Source: Ruegeria atlantica (GTDB lineage Bacteria > Pseudomonadota > Alphaproteobacteria > Rhodobacterales > Rhodobacteraceae). From it: DNA of 64,000 nucleotides. The notes beneath the pieces are model-generated. The model saw nothing but the letters and a program-made list of their open reading frames with translations, was not told the origin of the DNA and made no database searches. Shown in pieces: positions 36,350 through 44,495 of this stretch; the first letter of the stretch is position 1, and every line of letters starts with the position of its first letter. The stretch is taken from the NCBI RefSeq assembly GCF_013033965.1, contig NZ_WQFE01000004.1, positions 372,001 to 436,000 on the forward strand. Reading direction: 5' to 3'. Position numbers and translations under genes: made by a program.

Positions 36350-37594
36350 TTAGTGCGCCACCCCAGCGGCGACACTTTCGTCGATGAAGCGGCCCTCTTT
36401 GAAGCGGTCCAGCGAGAAGGCTTCGGTCAGCGGCGAATGACCCGTGGCCATCAGCTGTGCCATACCCCAGCCCGAGCCCGGAATGGCCTTGAAGCCACCC
36501 GTTCCCCAGCCGCCGTTGATAAAGCAGCCCTGCAGCGGTGTTTTCGAAATGATCGGAGACCGGTCGCCGGTCATGTCCACGATCCCGCCCCACTGGCGCA
36601 GCATCTTCAGGCGCGAGATCATCGGGAAGGTCTCGACCAATGCGCGGACGGTTTCCTCGATATGATGGAAGCTGCCGCGCTGGGTGTAATTGTTGAACCC
36701 GTCAGTACCGCCGCCGATCACCATCTCACCCTTGTCGGATTGCGACATGTAGCCGTGCACGGTGTTGGCCATCACGACCACATCCATGCAGGGTTTGATC
36801 GGCTCGGAGACGAGCGCCTGCAATGCAATCGCCTCTAGCGGCAGACGGAAGCCCGCCATCTCGGCCAACTGACCAGAGTGACCTGCAACCACGACGCCTA
36901 GCTTGTCACAGTCGATTGAACCCTTGGTGGTGTCGACACCGACAACACGCCCATCTTGCGAACGCACGCCTGTAACTTCGCACTGTTGGATAATATCCAT
37001 GCCCATCGCGGAACAGGCGCGCGCGTATCCCCACGCCACGGCGTCGTGACGCGCAGTGCCACCGCGTTCCTGCCACAACGCGCCCAGAACCGGATAGCGC
37101 GGACCGTCGATATTGATGATCGGCACCAGCTCTTTTACGCGTTCGGGGGTGATCCATTCGGTCTGAACACCCTGCAATGCATTGGCATGCGCCGTGCGCT
37201 GATAACCGCGAATTTCGTGCTGAGTCTGGGCCAGCATCATGACGCCGCGTGGGCTGAACATGATGTTGTAGTTCAGGTCCTGACTCAGATCCTCGTACAA
37301 GCTGCGCGCTTTTTCGTAGATCGCAGCCGACGGGTCCTGCAGATAGTTCGACCGGATGATGGTCGTGTTTCGGCCGGTATTGCCACCGCCCAGCCAGCCT
37401 TTTTCAATCACGGCGACATTCTGGATGCCGTAATTCTTACCCAGATAATAAGCTGTGGCCAGGCCATGGCCACCCGCACCGACGATGATCACGTCGTATT
37501 TCTTCTTGGGTTCGGGCGAACGCCAGGCGCGCTCCCATCCGGTGTGATAGCGCAGCGCTTCGCGCGCTACAGCAAAGGCTGAATAGTGTTTCAT
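36350..37594 (-). CDS. soxB: Sarcosine oxidase beta subunit
   Basis: The 414-residue flavoprotein subunit carrying FAD and covalent FMN; it oxidises the substrate C-N bond. It opens with MKHYSAFAVAREALRYHTGW and has the dinucleotide motif VGAGGHG (39-44) and the conserved end region INGGWGTGGFKAIPGSG. ATG 37594 was chosen as the family start over an upstream GTG-length frame. First gene of soxBDAG; its promoter lies in the 196-base gap with ccmI, which contains a repeated 12-mer. The usual partners glyA, folD and purU are not adjacent here. Confidence 0.95.
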   Translation of the reverse strand: MKHYSAFAVAREALRYHTGWERAWRSPEPKKKYDVIIVGAGGHGLATAYYLGKNYGIQNVAVIEKGWLGGGNTGRNTTIIRSNYLQDPSAAIYEKARSLYEDLSQDLNYNIMFSPRGVMMLAQTQHEIRGYQRTAHANALQGVQTEWITPERVKELVPIINIDGPRYPVLGALWQERGGTARHDAVAWGYARACSAMGMDIIQQCEVTGVRSQDGRVVGVDTTKGSIDCDKLGVVVAGHSGQLAEMAGFRLPLEAIALQALVSEPIKPCMDVVVMANTVHGYMSQSDKGEMVIGGGTDGFNNYTQRGSFHHIEETVRALVETFPMISRLKMLRQWGGIVDMTGDRSPIISKTPLQGCFINGGWGTGGFKAIPGSGWGMAQLMATGHSPLTEAFSLDRFKEGRFIDESVAAGVAH

Positions 37595-37681
37595 AGGCGA
37601 ATCCATCCGGTTCGGTGATTGGGCGAAGATATGCCGCGTAACGACAGCATGCCCCTGCCGTGCAACGCCGTAATATCGCAC

Positions 37682-37713
37682 TATTGCGACATGGGCCCCA
37701 TTATTGCGACATG
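37682..37713. repeat. Direct repeat of TATTGCGACATG in the soxB-ccmI promoter gap
   Basis: TATTGCGACATG occurs at 37682-37693 and again at 37702-37713, a period of 20 bases or about two helical turns on the same face. It lies about 90 bases upstream of both divergent starts. The spacing suits binding by a dimeric regulator; which one is unknown. Confidence 0.6.
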
Positions 37714-37790
37714 AAGGCGACCAGCGGCCATTTGTCCCTTTTGTCGGCCCGCCGAGAGGTCTAAGTCAGGGCAGCCAAATCGGAGAAGCC

Positions 37791-39017
37791 ATGTCGTTCT
37801 GGGTCCTGATCATCCTAACCGCCGCCGTGACTGCAGCGTTTTTGGGCTATTCCATCCTGCGCGCACGCGACACACGCGAACCCGCGGCGGCCTATGACCT
37901 GCGTGTTTATCGCGAACAACTTGCGGGCGTGGACAAAGATCTGGCCCGCGGTGTCATAGGCGAAGCGGATGCCGAACGCGTCCGTACAGAAATTTCGCGT
38001 CGTATTCTTGCAGCTGATGCCCAGTTGCAGGCGCAGACGACCCGGTCAGGACCACCGCGTTGGGCCTCGGTCACAGCAATCGCCGCCGTAGGTCTTATCC
38101 TCGTCGGCGGCGCGGCCTGGATGTACGACCGGATGGGAGCTGCGGGACTGCCGGATCAGCCCCTTTCATTGCGTATTGAGCAGGCGGAAACCTTGCGCGC
38201 GGAACGCCCCAGCCAGGCAGAATTCGAAGCCACCACCAAGCCAGCCCCTCTGCCGCAATTGGAAGAGAGTTATGCGGCGCTTTTGGAACAATTGCGTGAA
38301 ACCGTCGAGGCGCGTCCCGACGATCTGCAAGGCCATATTCTGCTGGCGCAGCACGAGGCGAACGCAGGCAATTTTCCGGCCGCGTACAAGGCCCAGCAGC
38401 GGGTGATCGAACTCTCCGGCGACGAAGTCCCCTCAGATGCCTACTCGCATCTGGCCGAGATGATGATCCTGTCGGCGGGTGGATATGTGTCCCCCGAAGC
38501 CGAAGCCGCATTGCGCGAAGCGTTGAAACGCGATCCACGCCACGGCCCGGCGCTGTACTACCTGGGCCAGATGATGGTGCAGGTCGGGCGTCCTGATATC
38601 GGGTATCGCATTTGGACAGACGCATTGCGCAACGCGCCAGCAGGTGCACCATGGGCCGATGCAATTCTGGCACAGCTGGACGAACTGGCCTTTCGCGCCG
38701 GGGTGTTCAACGCGCCTGAGATCTCAGCCCCCGCAGGGCCTGGTCCAAGCCAGGACGACATCGAGGCTGCCGAGGCGCTGACCCCGGAAGAACGGCAAGA
38801 GATGATCCGCGGCATGGTCAACCAGCTATCGGATCGGCTGGCCACAGAAGGCGGCGCGCCCGAGGATTGGGCCCGTCTGATCGCAGCTTTGGGCGTTTTG
38901 GGCGAGGGACAGCGAGCCATCGACATCAGAAACGAGGCCATGGCAGTCTTTGTCGGCAATGCCGATGCCCTTGCAATCATCGACGCTGCCGCGCTTCAGG
39001 CAGGTATCGCACAATGA
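37791..39017 (+). CDS. ccmI: Cytochrome c biogenesis protein CcmI (CycH)
   Basis: A 408-residue protein that holds apocytochrome c for the heme ligation complex. Two N-terminal membrane helices (about 3-21 and 90-108) flank a cytoplasmic segment with AYDLRVYREQLAGVDKDLARG, and the periplasmic part contains tetratricopeptide repeats. ATG 37791 has CGGAGAAG just before it. It is separate from ccmABCDG in this window, as in other Rhodobacterales, and is translationally coupled to ruvX by ATGA at 39014-39017. Confidence 0.92.
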   Translation: MSFWVLIILTAAVTAAFLGYSILRARDTREPAAAYDLRVYREQLAGVDKDLARGVIGEADAERVRTEISRRILAADAQLQAQTTRSGPPRWASVTAIAAVGLILVGGAAWMYDRMGAAGLPDQPLSLRIEQAETLRAERPSQAEFEATTKPAPLPQLEESYAALLEQLRETVEARPDDLQGHILLAQHEANAGNFPAAYKAQQRVIELSGDEVPSDAYSHLAEMMILSAGGYVSPEAEAALREALKRDPRHGPALYYLGQMMVQVGRPDIGYRIWTDALRNAPAGAPWADAILAQLDELAFRAGVFNAPEISAPAGPGPSQDDIEAAEALTPEERQEMIRGMVNQLSDRLATEGGAPEDWARLIAALGVLGEGQRAIDIRNEAMAVFVGNADALAIIDAAALQAGIAQ

Positions 39018-39478
39018 TCCATGACGAATTCGAAGACTTCGCCGCCGCATTGCCGCCCATGACGGCCCTGATCGGATTGGATTTAGGCGAAAAAACAATC
39101 GGTGTCGCCGTGTCCGACCGGATGCGCGGTGTGGCTACCCCCCTTGAGACGGTACGGCGCAAGAAATTCACACTGGATTCTGCCCGTCTTCTGGAAATCA
39201 TCGCGGACCGCGAGATCAGCGGCGTCGTGCTCGGCCTGCCCAGAAACATGGATGGAACCGAAGGTCCCCGGTGTCAATCGACCCGTGCATTTGCCCGAAA
39301 CCTGTCGCGCCTGACCGAGGTTTCCATCGGCTTTTGGGACGAACGGCTTAGCACTGTTGCGGCGGAAAAGGCACTGCTTGAGGCGGATACGACACGAAAA
39401 CGTCGCGGACAGGTTATCGATCACGTCGCAGCCGGCTATATTCTGCAAGGAGCGCTGGATAGGCTGCGCTTTCTGTAA
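39014..39478 (+). CDS. ruvX: Pre-16S rRNA nuclease / putative Holliday junction resolvase YqgF (RuvX)
   Basis: A 154-residue RNase H-fold enzyme of the YqgF family, now linked to trimming of the 16S rRNA 5' end. Catalytic acidic motifs are GLDLGEKTIGVAVSD near the start, LGLPRNMDG in the middle, WDERLST and the last DHVAAGYIL. The start was placed at the ATGA coupled to ccmI, which also gives the normal family length. Older annotations call it a Holliday junction resolvase. Confidence 0.93.
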   Translation: MIHDEFEDFAAALPPMTALIGLDLGEKTIGVAVSDRMRGVATPLETVRRKKFTLDSARLLEIIADREISGVVLGLPRNMDGTEGPRCQSTRAFARNLSRLTEVSIGFWDERLSTVAAEKALLEADTTRKRRGQVIDHVAAGYILQGALDRLRFL

Positions 39479-39496
39479 AAGGAACGGGGTACACCG

Positions 39497-39730
39497 ATGA
39501 CAAACATGGTCTGGAAAAGGAACGAGGTCGAAAGCCCTTGCATCCAGATATGCGTCGTGCACCCGACCGAGCGCATTTGTACCGGTTGCTATCGCACCAT
39601 TGATGAGATCACGCGCTGGTCGAAAATGGACAGCGACGAACGTGCTGAGATCATGGAAGATCTGCCCGCGCGCAAGCCACGCCTCGCCAAACGGCGCGGT
39701 GGACGCGCGGCACGCATGAACAAATCCTGA
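39497..39730 (+). CDS. DUF1289 family protein with four cysteines
   Basis: A 77-residue protein of the DUF1289 family, common in proteobacteria and of unknown function. Four cysteines (C15, C19, C28, C31, in SPCIQICV and ICTGCYR) form a likely metal site, followed by TIDEITRWSKMDSDER, the family signature, and a basic tail. It lies 18 bases after ruvX with AAAAGGAA before it, so it is the third gene of the ccmI operon. Confidence 0.92.
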   Translation: MTNMVWKRNEVESPCIQICVVHPTERICTGCYRTIDEITRWSKMDSDERAEIMEDLPARKPRLAKRRGGRAARMNKS

Positions 39731-39997
39731 AGTACATATCTGGCTTTCGCGCTGAATTTGCACCGCTGCGGGTTGGTCTGAACTCCGAGGGGGATCAAGT
39801 TCGAAGACATGCGTAAGTGAGTGGCAACCCACAGCGGCGCTCTTCAGCATAAGTATTCATCCGAAGTGGTCATACGGAAGAACAAGACAGGTTTAAGCTT
39901 TTTTTGACCGACCGATCAAGAAAAAATAAACAGCCGACAAATTTACCTGACGTAATGGTAAAGCCAGATGAAATTTGCCGTCTTGATCATGGTCGCT

Positions 39998-40726
39998 CTA
40001 TCCGGCTGCAAGCCAGGATTTTGCGTTTTCAAATTCATCTGATGGAAAGAACTGTGTGCGTGCACCCAGAACATGGCTGGCGACACGCTGCGCCATGTGC
40101 TGCCAAGCCTTGTCCCCGACGATGGCGGCGCAATCCAGCAAACCCACATGCCCTCGCGCCAGACGGAAATGCGCAGCCAATGCCGTCAGTCCCTGCCAGC
40201 CGTCAAATTCGCGCAGATCGATCAACAGACGGAATCCGTTCTTCGAACTCAGCAAGCTATCCAGATCACGCTCTGCCTGCTGATATTCTTCAGGATCCAG
40301 CTTGCCCATCAGACTGATCTGCACGCAGGGTCCACCGAGATCAGTCACGTGGATTGCCCCCAAAGACTCGCGCATCCAACGGCGTGCGGCTTCAAGCTCT
40401 GATAGTTCGAACACCTGTACAGGGCATGGAAAGATCGGAGCTGCCAGACGGACGCTGGTCTGTACCCAACCCTGATCGGCCGCGACAGCGATACGGTCAA
40501 AGCCGCGCCAATGACTGAGCCCCAGCTTGGTATCGGACCATGCGGCCCCAAGGTCGTAGCCTTTGAACTCTGGCTGTACGATTGCCAACAAGCGCACGGC
40601 ATCATGTTCCCTCAATGCGGCCTCGATCGCAGGAACCAACGTTTCGCTGTAATCCTTGCTGGTCACTTCGCCGGACAGCTCGATCTCAATCTGCGCACCA
40701 TCAGAATCCGTATGAACCGTAATCAT
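39998..40726 (-). CDS. Tandem SpoIIAA-like (STAS-related) protein
   Basis: A 242-residue soluble protein with two copies of the SpoIIAA-like fold, about residues 1-120 and 122-242. The copies align at IEIELSGEVTSKDY with VQISLMGKLDPEEY, at FDRIAVAADQGWVQTS with LLDCAAIVGDKAWQHM and at the end with FELSELEAARRWM and FPSDEFENAKSWL. Single-domain members are thought to bind hydrophobic ligands; their role is unclear. It is the last gene downstream of the PhyH-like dioxygenase, 33 bases on. Confidence 0.82.
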   Translation of the reverse strand: MITVHTDSDGAQIEIELSGEVTSKDYSETLVPAIEAALREHDAVRLLAIVQPEFKGYDLGAAWSDTKLGLSHWRGFDRIAVAADQGWVQTSVRLAAPIFPCPVQVFELSELEAARRWMRESLGAIHVTDLGGPCVQISLMGKLDPEEYQQAERDLDSLLSSKNGFRLLIDLREFDGWQGLTALAAHFRLARGHVGLLDCAAIVGDKAWQHMAQRVASHVLGARTQFFPSDEFENAKSWLAAG

Positions 40727-40759
40727 CGAAAATCTCCAAACCTGAACAATGGCAACAGG

Positions 40760-41542
40760 TTACGGGGATTCGATCCACTCGGCTACTCCCCCTGCACATT
40801 CAGGGCGGAAATAGGCGATCATCCGTCCATCCGGTCCGGCTGTCGCCCCCTCGGCCCACGGCCCGACGCCGTGCAGGCAGTGACGATGCAGCAGGTAGGC
40901 CTCACCCGGCTTCGCTGGCAGCTCGATACGTGGACATGTTTCGAACACCTCACGGCGGGCTGTCTGGTAGATGTCCGTGATGTCAATCTGATGCAGGGCG
41001 TCCTTGGGCTGGCCTTCCATCACACGCGCAAACGCGGCCCCCAATATCTTGTGGCTGCCTTCCCACAGAACCATCGGCGCAGCATCCGGGCTGGCCTCAG
41101 TCAGCGGGATGCCAAGGATCCATGCGTGTGGCTCATCCACGCGGCGTCGTCGATCCGGCCCCATGGGACGCAACCCGTCCACATGCGCTGCGTCGCGATT
41201 CCGCCGGTATCTGCTGGCGGCTTCGGTTTCACCACGACGCGGGCGGGGATACCCGGGATAGACAACCGAGACCTGTCCCTTGTGCAGGGGCAACCGCCCG
41301 TAATGTTCGACAATAAAATCCATGGCCTGACCCGACAGAGGGTCCGATGGTCCCACCCTGCCCTCTGGATCGTTCTCCAGAGCGTCTACTCCGATGAACC
41401 ACGTACCTTCACAGTCCAGCCATTCTGAAAACGCAGGGTCAGTGGCAGAGGTCCGCGCCCGAGGCAGGGCATGATCGACCCACTGGGCAAGGGCCGGATC
41501 ATAGGGAAACCTGATCCATCCGTTGCCCCAAAAATCGGTCAC
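40760..41542 (-). CDS. Phytanoyl-CoA dioxygenase-like Fe/2-oxoglutarate enzyme
   Basis: A 260-residue enzyme resembling the PhyH family of Fe(II)/2-oxoglutarate dioxygenases. Metal ligands are H120 and D122 (AAHVDGL) and probably H224 (RHCLHGVGPW). The GTG start at 41542 overlaps the TauE stop as GTGA, so the two are translationally coupled; the frame extends further upstream only as shadow of the TauE gene. Lacking a substrate clue, the coupling suggests that the permease moves either its substrate or product. Confidence 0.8.
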   Translation of the reverse strand: MTDFWGNGWIRFPYDPALAQWVDHALPRARTSATDPAFSEWLDCEGTWFIGVDALENDPEGRVGPSDPLSGQAMDFIVEHYGRLPLHKGQVSVVYPGYPRPRRGETEAASRYRRNRDAAHVDGLRPMGPDRRRRVDEPHAWILGIPLTEASPDAAPMVLWEGSHKILGAAFARVMEGQPKDALHQIDITDIYQTARREVFETCPRIELPAKPGEAYLLHRHCLHGVGPWAEGATAGPDGRMIAYFRPECAGGVAEWIESP

Positions 41543-42366
41543 AGTCCCAACGCCTTGCGCAGCATGTTCAGGGCGACCAGTGTCAGAAACACTGCGAACA
41601 CACGCTTCAAGGGCTTGGGATCCATCGCATGTGCCAGCTTCACCCCCCAAGGTGCGGTGATCATCGTCATGGCCACGACAATCGCGAATGCGATCAGGTT
41701 GACGGCACCGATCGTAAACGGTGGCCGGTGTTCAGGCGAGACATCCAGGAACAGGAAGCCCAGAACAGACGGCACAGCTATGATCACGCCAAATCCAGCC
41801 GCTGTTGCAACCGCCCTGTGAATGGGGGTGTTGAACAGGCTCATAAGCGGCACACCAAAGCTGCCGCCCCCAATGCCCATCAGAACCGAAAGGAACCCGA
41901 CCGAGGGCGACAAAACCGCTCGCTTCACACCTTTCGGCATCGCGTCGCCAAGCCGCCATTCCGATTTGCCCAAACCCAGATACGCTCCGATGACCATGCC
42001 CAGAACCCCGAACAGGGCCTGCAAGGCTTCGGTCCGCAGTGCCGAGGCAACCAACACGCCGACAATGGCACCTACTGCAATTCCTGGCCCCCAGCCGCGC
42101 AGGATATCCCAGTCTACCGCGCCTTTCTTGTTATGCGCCAAAACCGATCGCAATGAGGTGACGATGATGGTCGCCAGCGACGTCGCAAGGCACAACTGCA
42201 TCAGCTGTGGCCCGCCATATCCTAGTGTTTGAAATGCATAGAAAAACGCGGGCACCAGAACGATACCGCCACCAACGCCGAGCAAACCAGCCAGCACACC
42301 GGCCAGCGCCCCGATTACAAGCAAAAGGCCCAGCATCTGGGCCAGCAACATCGTTTCGGGCATCAT
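41539..42366 (-). CDS. TauE/SafE-family permease coupled to a PhyH-like enzyme
   Basis: A 275-residue membrane protein with about eight helices and both family motifs, the N-terminal GVLAGLLGVGGGIVLVPAF and the central SVLMGIGGGSFGVPLM. It lies between dusA (37 bases upstream) and the PhyH-like gene, with which it shares a GTGA junction. The TauE/SafE family exports sulfite and other organic or inorganic anions; the substrate is not inferable from sequence. Confidence 0.88.
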   Translation of the reverse strand: MMPETMLLAQMLGLLLVIGALAGVLAGLLGVGGGIVLVPAFFYAFQTLGYGGPQLMQLCLATSLATIIVTSLRSVLAHNKKGAVDWDILRGWGPGIAVGAIVGVLVASALRTEALQALFGVLGMVIGAYLGLGKSEWRLGDAMPKGVKRAVLSPSVGFLSVLMGIGGGSFGVPLMSLFNTPIHRAVATAAGFGVIIAVPSVLGFLFLDVSPEHRPPFTIGAVNLIAFAIVVAMTMITAPWGVKLAHAMDPKPLKRVFAVFLTLVALNMLRKALGL

Positions 42367-42403
42367 CCCCCCAAATCGGCCGTCTGGCCGTATCTTGTTC
42401 CAG

Positions 42404-43441
42404 TCAAACCTCTGCCAATGGCGCGATGCTGTCCAGTGCTTGCAACATCACCGCGGGACCGGCCCCATCGTGAACCGCCCCCTCGGACAGAGCCCGCCTC
42501 CAGGCGCGCGCACCGGGCCGACCGGCAAACAGGCCCAGCATGTGACGCGTGATCTGGTGCAGACGCCCACCCTCGGCAAGGTGTCGTTCGATATAGGGCA
42601 CCATTTTGTGAACGACATCAATCGGATCAGCCACCTGCCCACCGCCGAAAATCAAGGCATCCGCCTCGGCCAGAATATCCGTGGGCTGATGATAGGCTGC
42701 ACGCCCGATCATGACGCCGTCCAGCCCGGCATCCAGATGCGCCTTTGCCTGTTCCAGAGACGTGATACCGCCATTGATCGAGATATGCAGATCCGGGAAC
42801 TCCCCCTTCATCCGATGCACAAGACCGTAGTCCAAAGGCGGGATATCCCTGTTTTCCTTGGGGCTTAGCCCTTGCAGCCAGGCCTTTCGCGCGTGGATCG
42901 TCACGCGTTGGCATCCAGCTGCATGAATGGCCTGCAAAAACGCGGGTAAGACTTGTTCCGGATCCTGATCGTCGACACCAATACGGCACTTGACCGTAAC
43001 TTCAGCATCAGCGGCGTCGCGCATCGCGGCAACGCATTCGGCAACACGAGCGGGGTCTTTCATCAAAACGGCCCCGAATGTACCTGACTGCACCCGATCT
43101 GAAGGGCAGCCACAGTTCAGGTTGACCTCATCATACCCAGCTTGCGCACCAAGCCGGGCCGCCCGCGCCAACTCCTTGGGGTCTGAACCGCCCAATTGCA
43201 GTGCGACGGGGTGTTCTTGTGGACTGTAGTCCAACAGATGCAATGCGCCTCCGCGTACTAAGGCCGGAGCGGTCACCATTTCAGTGTATAGAAGCGTCTG
43301 TTGGCTCAGCAATCGATGCACAAAACGACAATGACGATCGGTCCAATCCATCATCGGCGCAACCGACAATCGCGCGGCCTTGGTGACAAGGTCTGTTGAG
43401 GCCGGATGGCGCTGTGAAACAAGGTTTGACGGTGCGGTCAT
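42404..43441 (-). CDS. dusA: tRNA-dihydrouridine synthase A
   Basis: A 345-residue FMN-dependent enzyme reducing uridine to dihydrouridine in the D-loop of tRNA. The start region LSVAPMMDWTDRHCRF, the catalytic cysteine in NLNCGCPSDRV, KCRIGVDDQD and INGGITSLEQAKAHLD for FMN binding are all in place. ATG 43441 begins the conserved part; the longer frame to 43543 is not conserved. It heads a minus-strand group with tauE, phyH-like and spoIIAA-like genes. Confidence 0.95.
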   Translation of the reverse strand: MTAPSNLVSQRHPASTDLVTKAARLSVAPMMDWTDRHCRFVHRLLSQQTLLYTEMVTAPALVRGGALHLLDYSPQEHPVALQLGGSDPKELARAARLGAQAGYDEVNLNCGCPSDRVQSGTFGAVLMKDPARVAECVAAMRDAADAEVTVKCRIGVDDQDPEQVLPAFLQAIHAAGCQRVTIHARKAWLQGLSPKENRDIPPLDYGLVHRMKGEFPDLHISINGGITSLEQAKAHLDAGLDGVMIGRAAYHQPTDILAEADALIFGGGQVADPIDVVHKMVPYIERHLAEGGRLHQITRHMLGLFAGRPGARAWRRALSEGAVHDGAGPAVMLQALDSIAPLAEV

Positions 43442-43572
43442 GGGTGCGTCTCGATGTACACTGAACAGGTGGCTTACTGCACCAGACTGCGTTTCGCAAT
43501 CAAGCGCGCTGCGGTCAAGATACGCGCCATAAACACCAACCAATAAGGTCTGTCACCTTTCATCGGAGCGCA

Positions 43573-43607
43573 GCACAAAAAGAAAGGGCAGGTCTTAGGA
43601 CCTGCCC
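43573..43607 (-). terminator. Terminator of the phasin gene
   Basis: On the minus strand a perfect 9-bp stem GGGCAGGTC/GACCTGCCC (plus coordinates 43586-43594 and 43599-43607) with loop TTAG-complement is followed by TTTCTTTTTG. It lies 49 bases after the phasin stop. Confidence 0.88.
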
Positions 43608-43656
43608 TGCGCGATAGCACCTTTTGGGAGGAGTTGGTGCGCCTCGCGGCGTTTGC

Positions 43657-44100
43657 TTACTTGGCAGCAGCTTTTTTGGCAGCTGCGGTCACGTCGTTGG
43701 TGGCTTTTTTGACAGCCGCGGTTGCGTCTTCGGCTGCGTCTTTGCCAGCCGCCATCAGCAGCTCAACGGTTTCGGACTGAACTTTCTTCGCGATCTCAGC
43801 GAAGGCTGCCATGTTTTCAGCTGCAACTTCAGCCGAAGCGCTGGCGAAGTCGGTTGCCGCTTTGGCGTAATCTGCAGGCTCGGCCTTGGCTTTCGACATC
43901 TCGGTCAGCTTGGCCAGGGTGTCCTTGGTCCATTTGTTCGAGATCTCAGCCGACTTTTCAGCCGCTTCCAACGCAACACCCGACAGCTTTTCGTTCAGCG
44001 TCGCGGTCGATTTGAAAGCACCTTCCAGAGCGGTGGTGTCAACGGGGAACGCGCCCATAACGTCTTTCAGGGTCGCGGTGAAGTCTTGCGTCTTTGCCAT
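43657..44100 (-). CDS. phaP: Phasin family protein (PHB granule-associated)
   Basis: A 147-residue amphipathic, alanine-rich helical protein that coats polyhydroxybutyrate granules. It begins MAKTQDFTATLKDVMGAFPVDT and continues as near-uninterrupted helix with AAEKSAEISNKWTKDTLAKL, typical of alphaproteobacterial phasins, ending in an Ala-Lys-Val tail. ATG 44100 was chosen as the family start. It is 132 bases after a relic of phaC, the order expected for an intact phaC-phaP pair. Confidence 0.92.
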   Translation of the reverse strand: MAKTQDFTATLKDVMGAFPVDTTALEGAFKSTATLNEKLSGVALEAAEKSAEISNKWTKDTLAKLTEMSKAKAEPADYAKAATDFASASAEVAAENMAAFAEIAKKVQSETVELLMAAGKDAAEDATAAVKKATNDVTAAAKKAAAK

Positions 44101-44232
44101 TGTCCTAAATCCTTTTGCCGAACCGGGCCCACCCCGGCTTTCATCAGCTTGAGGGCAATATGGATGCCGCAGTGCAGCATTGCAAGATTTTTCTTGCTGC
44201 AATGCAGAATAAATCCATCCGGCGCTTTGGAA

Positions 44233-44375
44233 TCAGTTACTTGCCTTGACCCGCACATAGGTCCCGGGCGCCGGGGCCAATGCAGGATGGGCCGAATCGC
44301 CGGTCTCGCGCGCGCGGGCACTTGCTTGCCCGATCGCTTCTTCAGCCAGGCTTCCCACCGCGGCCACCAGGACCC
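44233..44375 (-). pseudogene. phaC: phaC relic: last codons of PHA synthase, frameshifted
   Basis: Read on the minus strand from 44375, the frame gives GSWWPRWEAWLKKRSGKQ then VPAR, and after a frame change ARETGDSAHPALAPAPG then TYVRVKASN and a TGA at 44233-44235. This is the tail of class I PHA synthase (compare the usual SWWPDW and the final EPAPGRYV). The frame change lies in the alternating CCCGCGCGCGCGAG at about 44306-44319; removing one CG gives V-P-A-R-E-T-G in frame, so a 2-base insertion by slippage is the simplest explanation. Everything before GSWW is missing and replaced by pntA sequence. Confidence 0.8.
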
Positions 44376-44491
44376 TTCTCAATCAGACGCTCATAGCCCA
44401 ACTTCTGCAACTGCAACGCAGAGTCCGGCGTCATCGCAATACCGTTCTCACCGTCATAAATCCCTCTCGGTTTGCCTAGCTTCATCGCCAT
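44342..44491 (-). pseudogene. pntA: pntA relic: first codons of NAD(P) transhydrogenase alpha, running into phaC sequence
   Basis: Beginning four bases after the lpd stop, this frame reads MAMKLGKPRGIYDGENG then IAMTPDSALQLQKLGYERLI and EKG, the N-terminal block of bacterial PntA (usual forms KIGxPKE and RVAMTPDSA). It ends out of frame in phaC sequence with TGA at 44342-44344, leaving a 49-codon frame. Substitutions such as G for the usual E in PKE suggest decay. Recognisable pntA sequence stops near 44373-44378. The junction is described under findings. Confidence 0.75.
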
Positions 44492-44495
44492 GATC

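Noticed and set aside
39731..39997. 267-base gap after the DUF1289 gene, with a 138-codon plus frame at 39904
   Set aside because: No start signal or domain; the frame mostly overlaps the SpoIIAA-like gene antisense. No hairpin or RNA gene was recognised.
44067..44321. Minus-strand frame MPARARPAIRPILHW and onward overlapping the phasin start
   Set aside because: It is the out-of-frame reading of the phaC relic after the CG slippage, not a gene.
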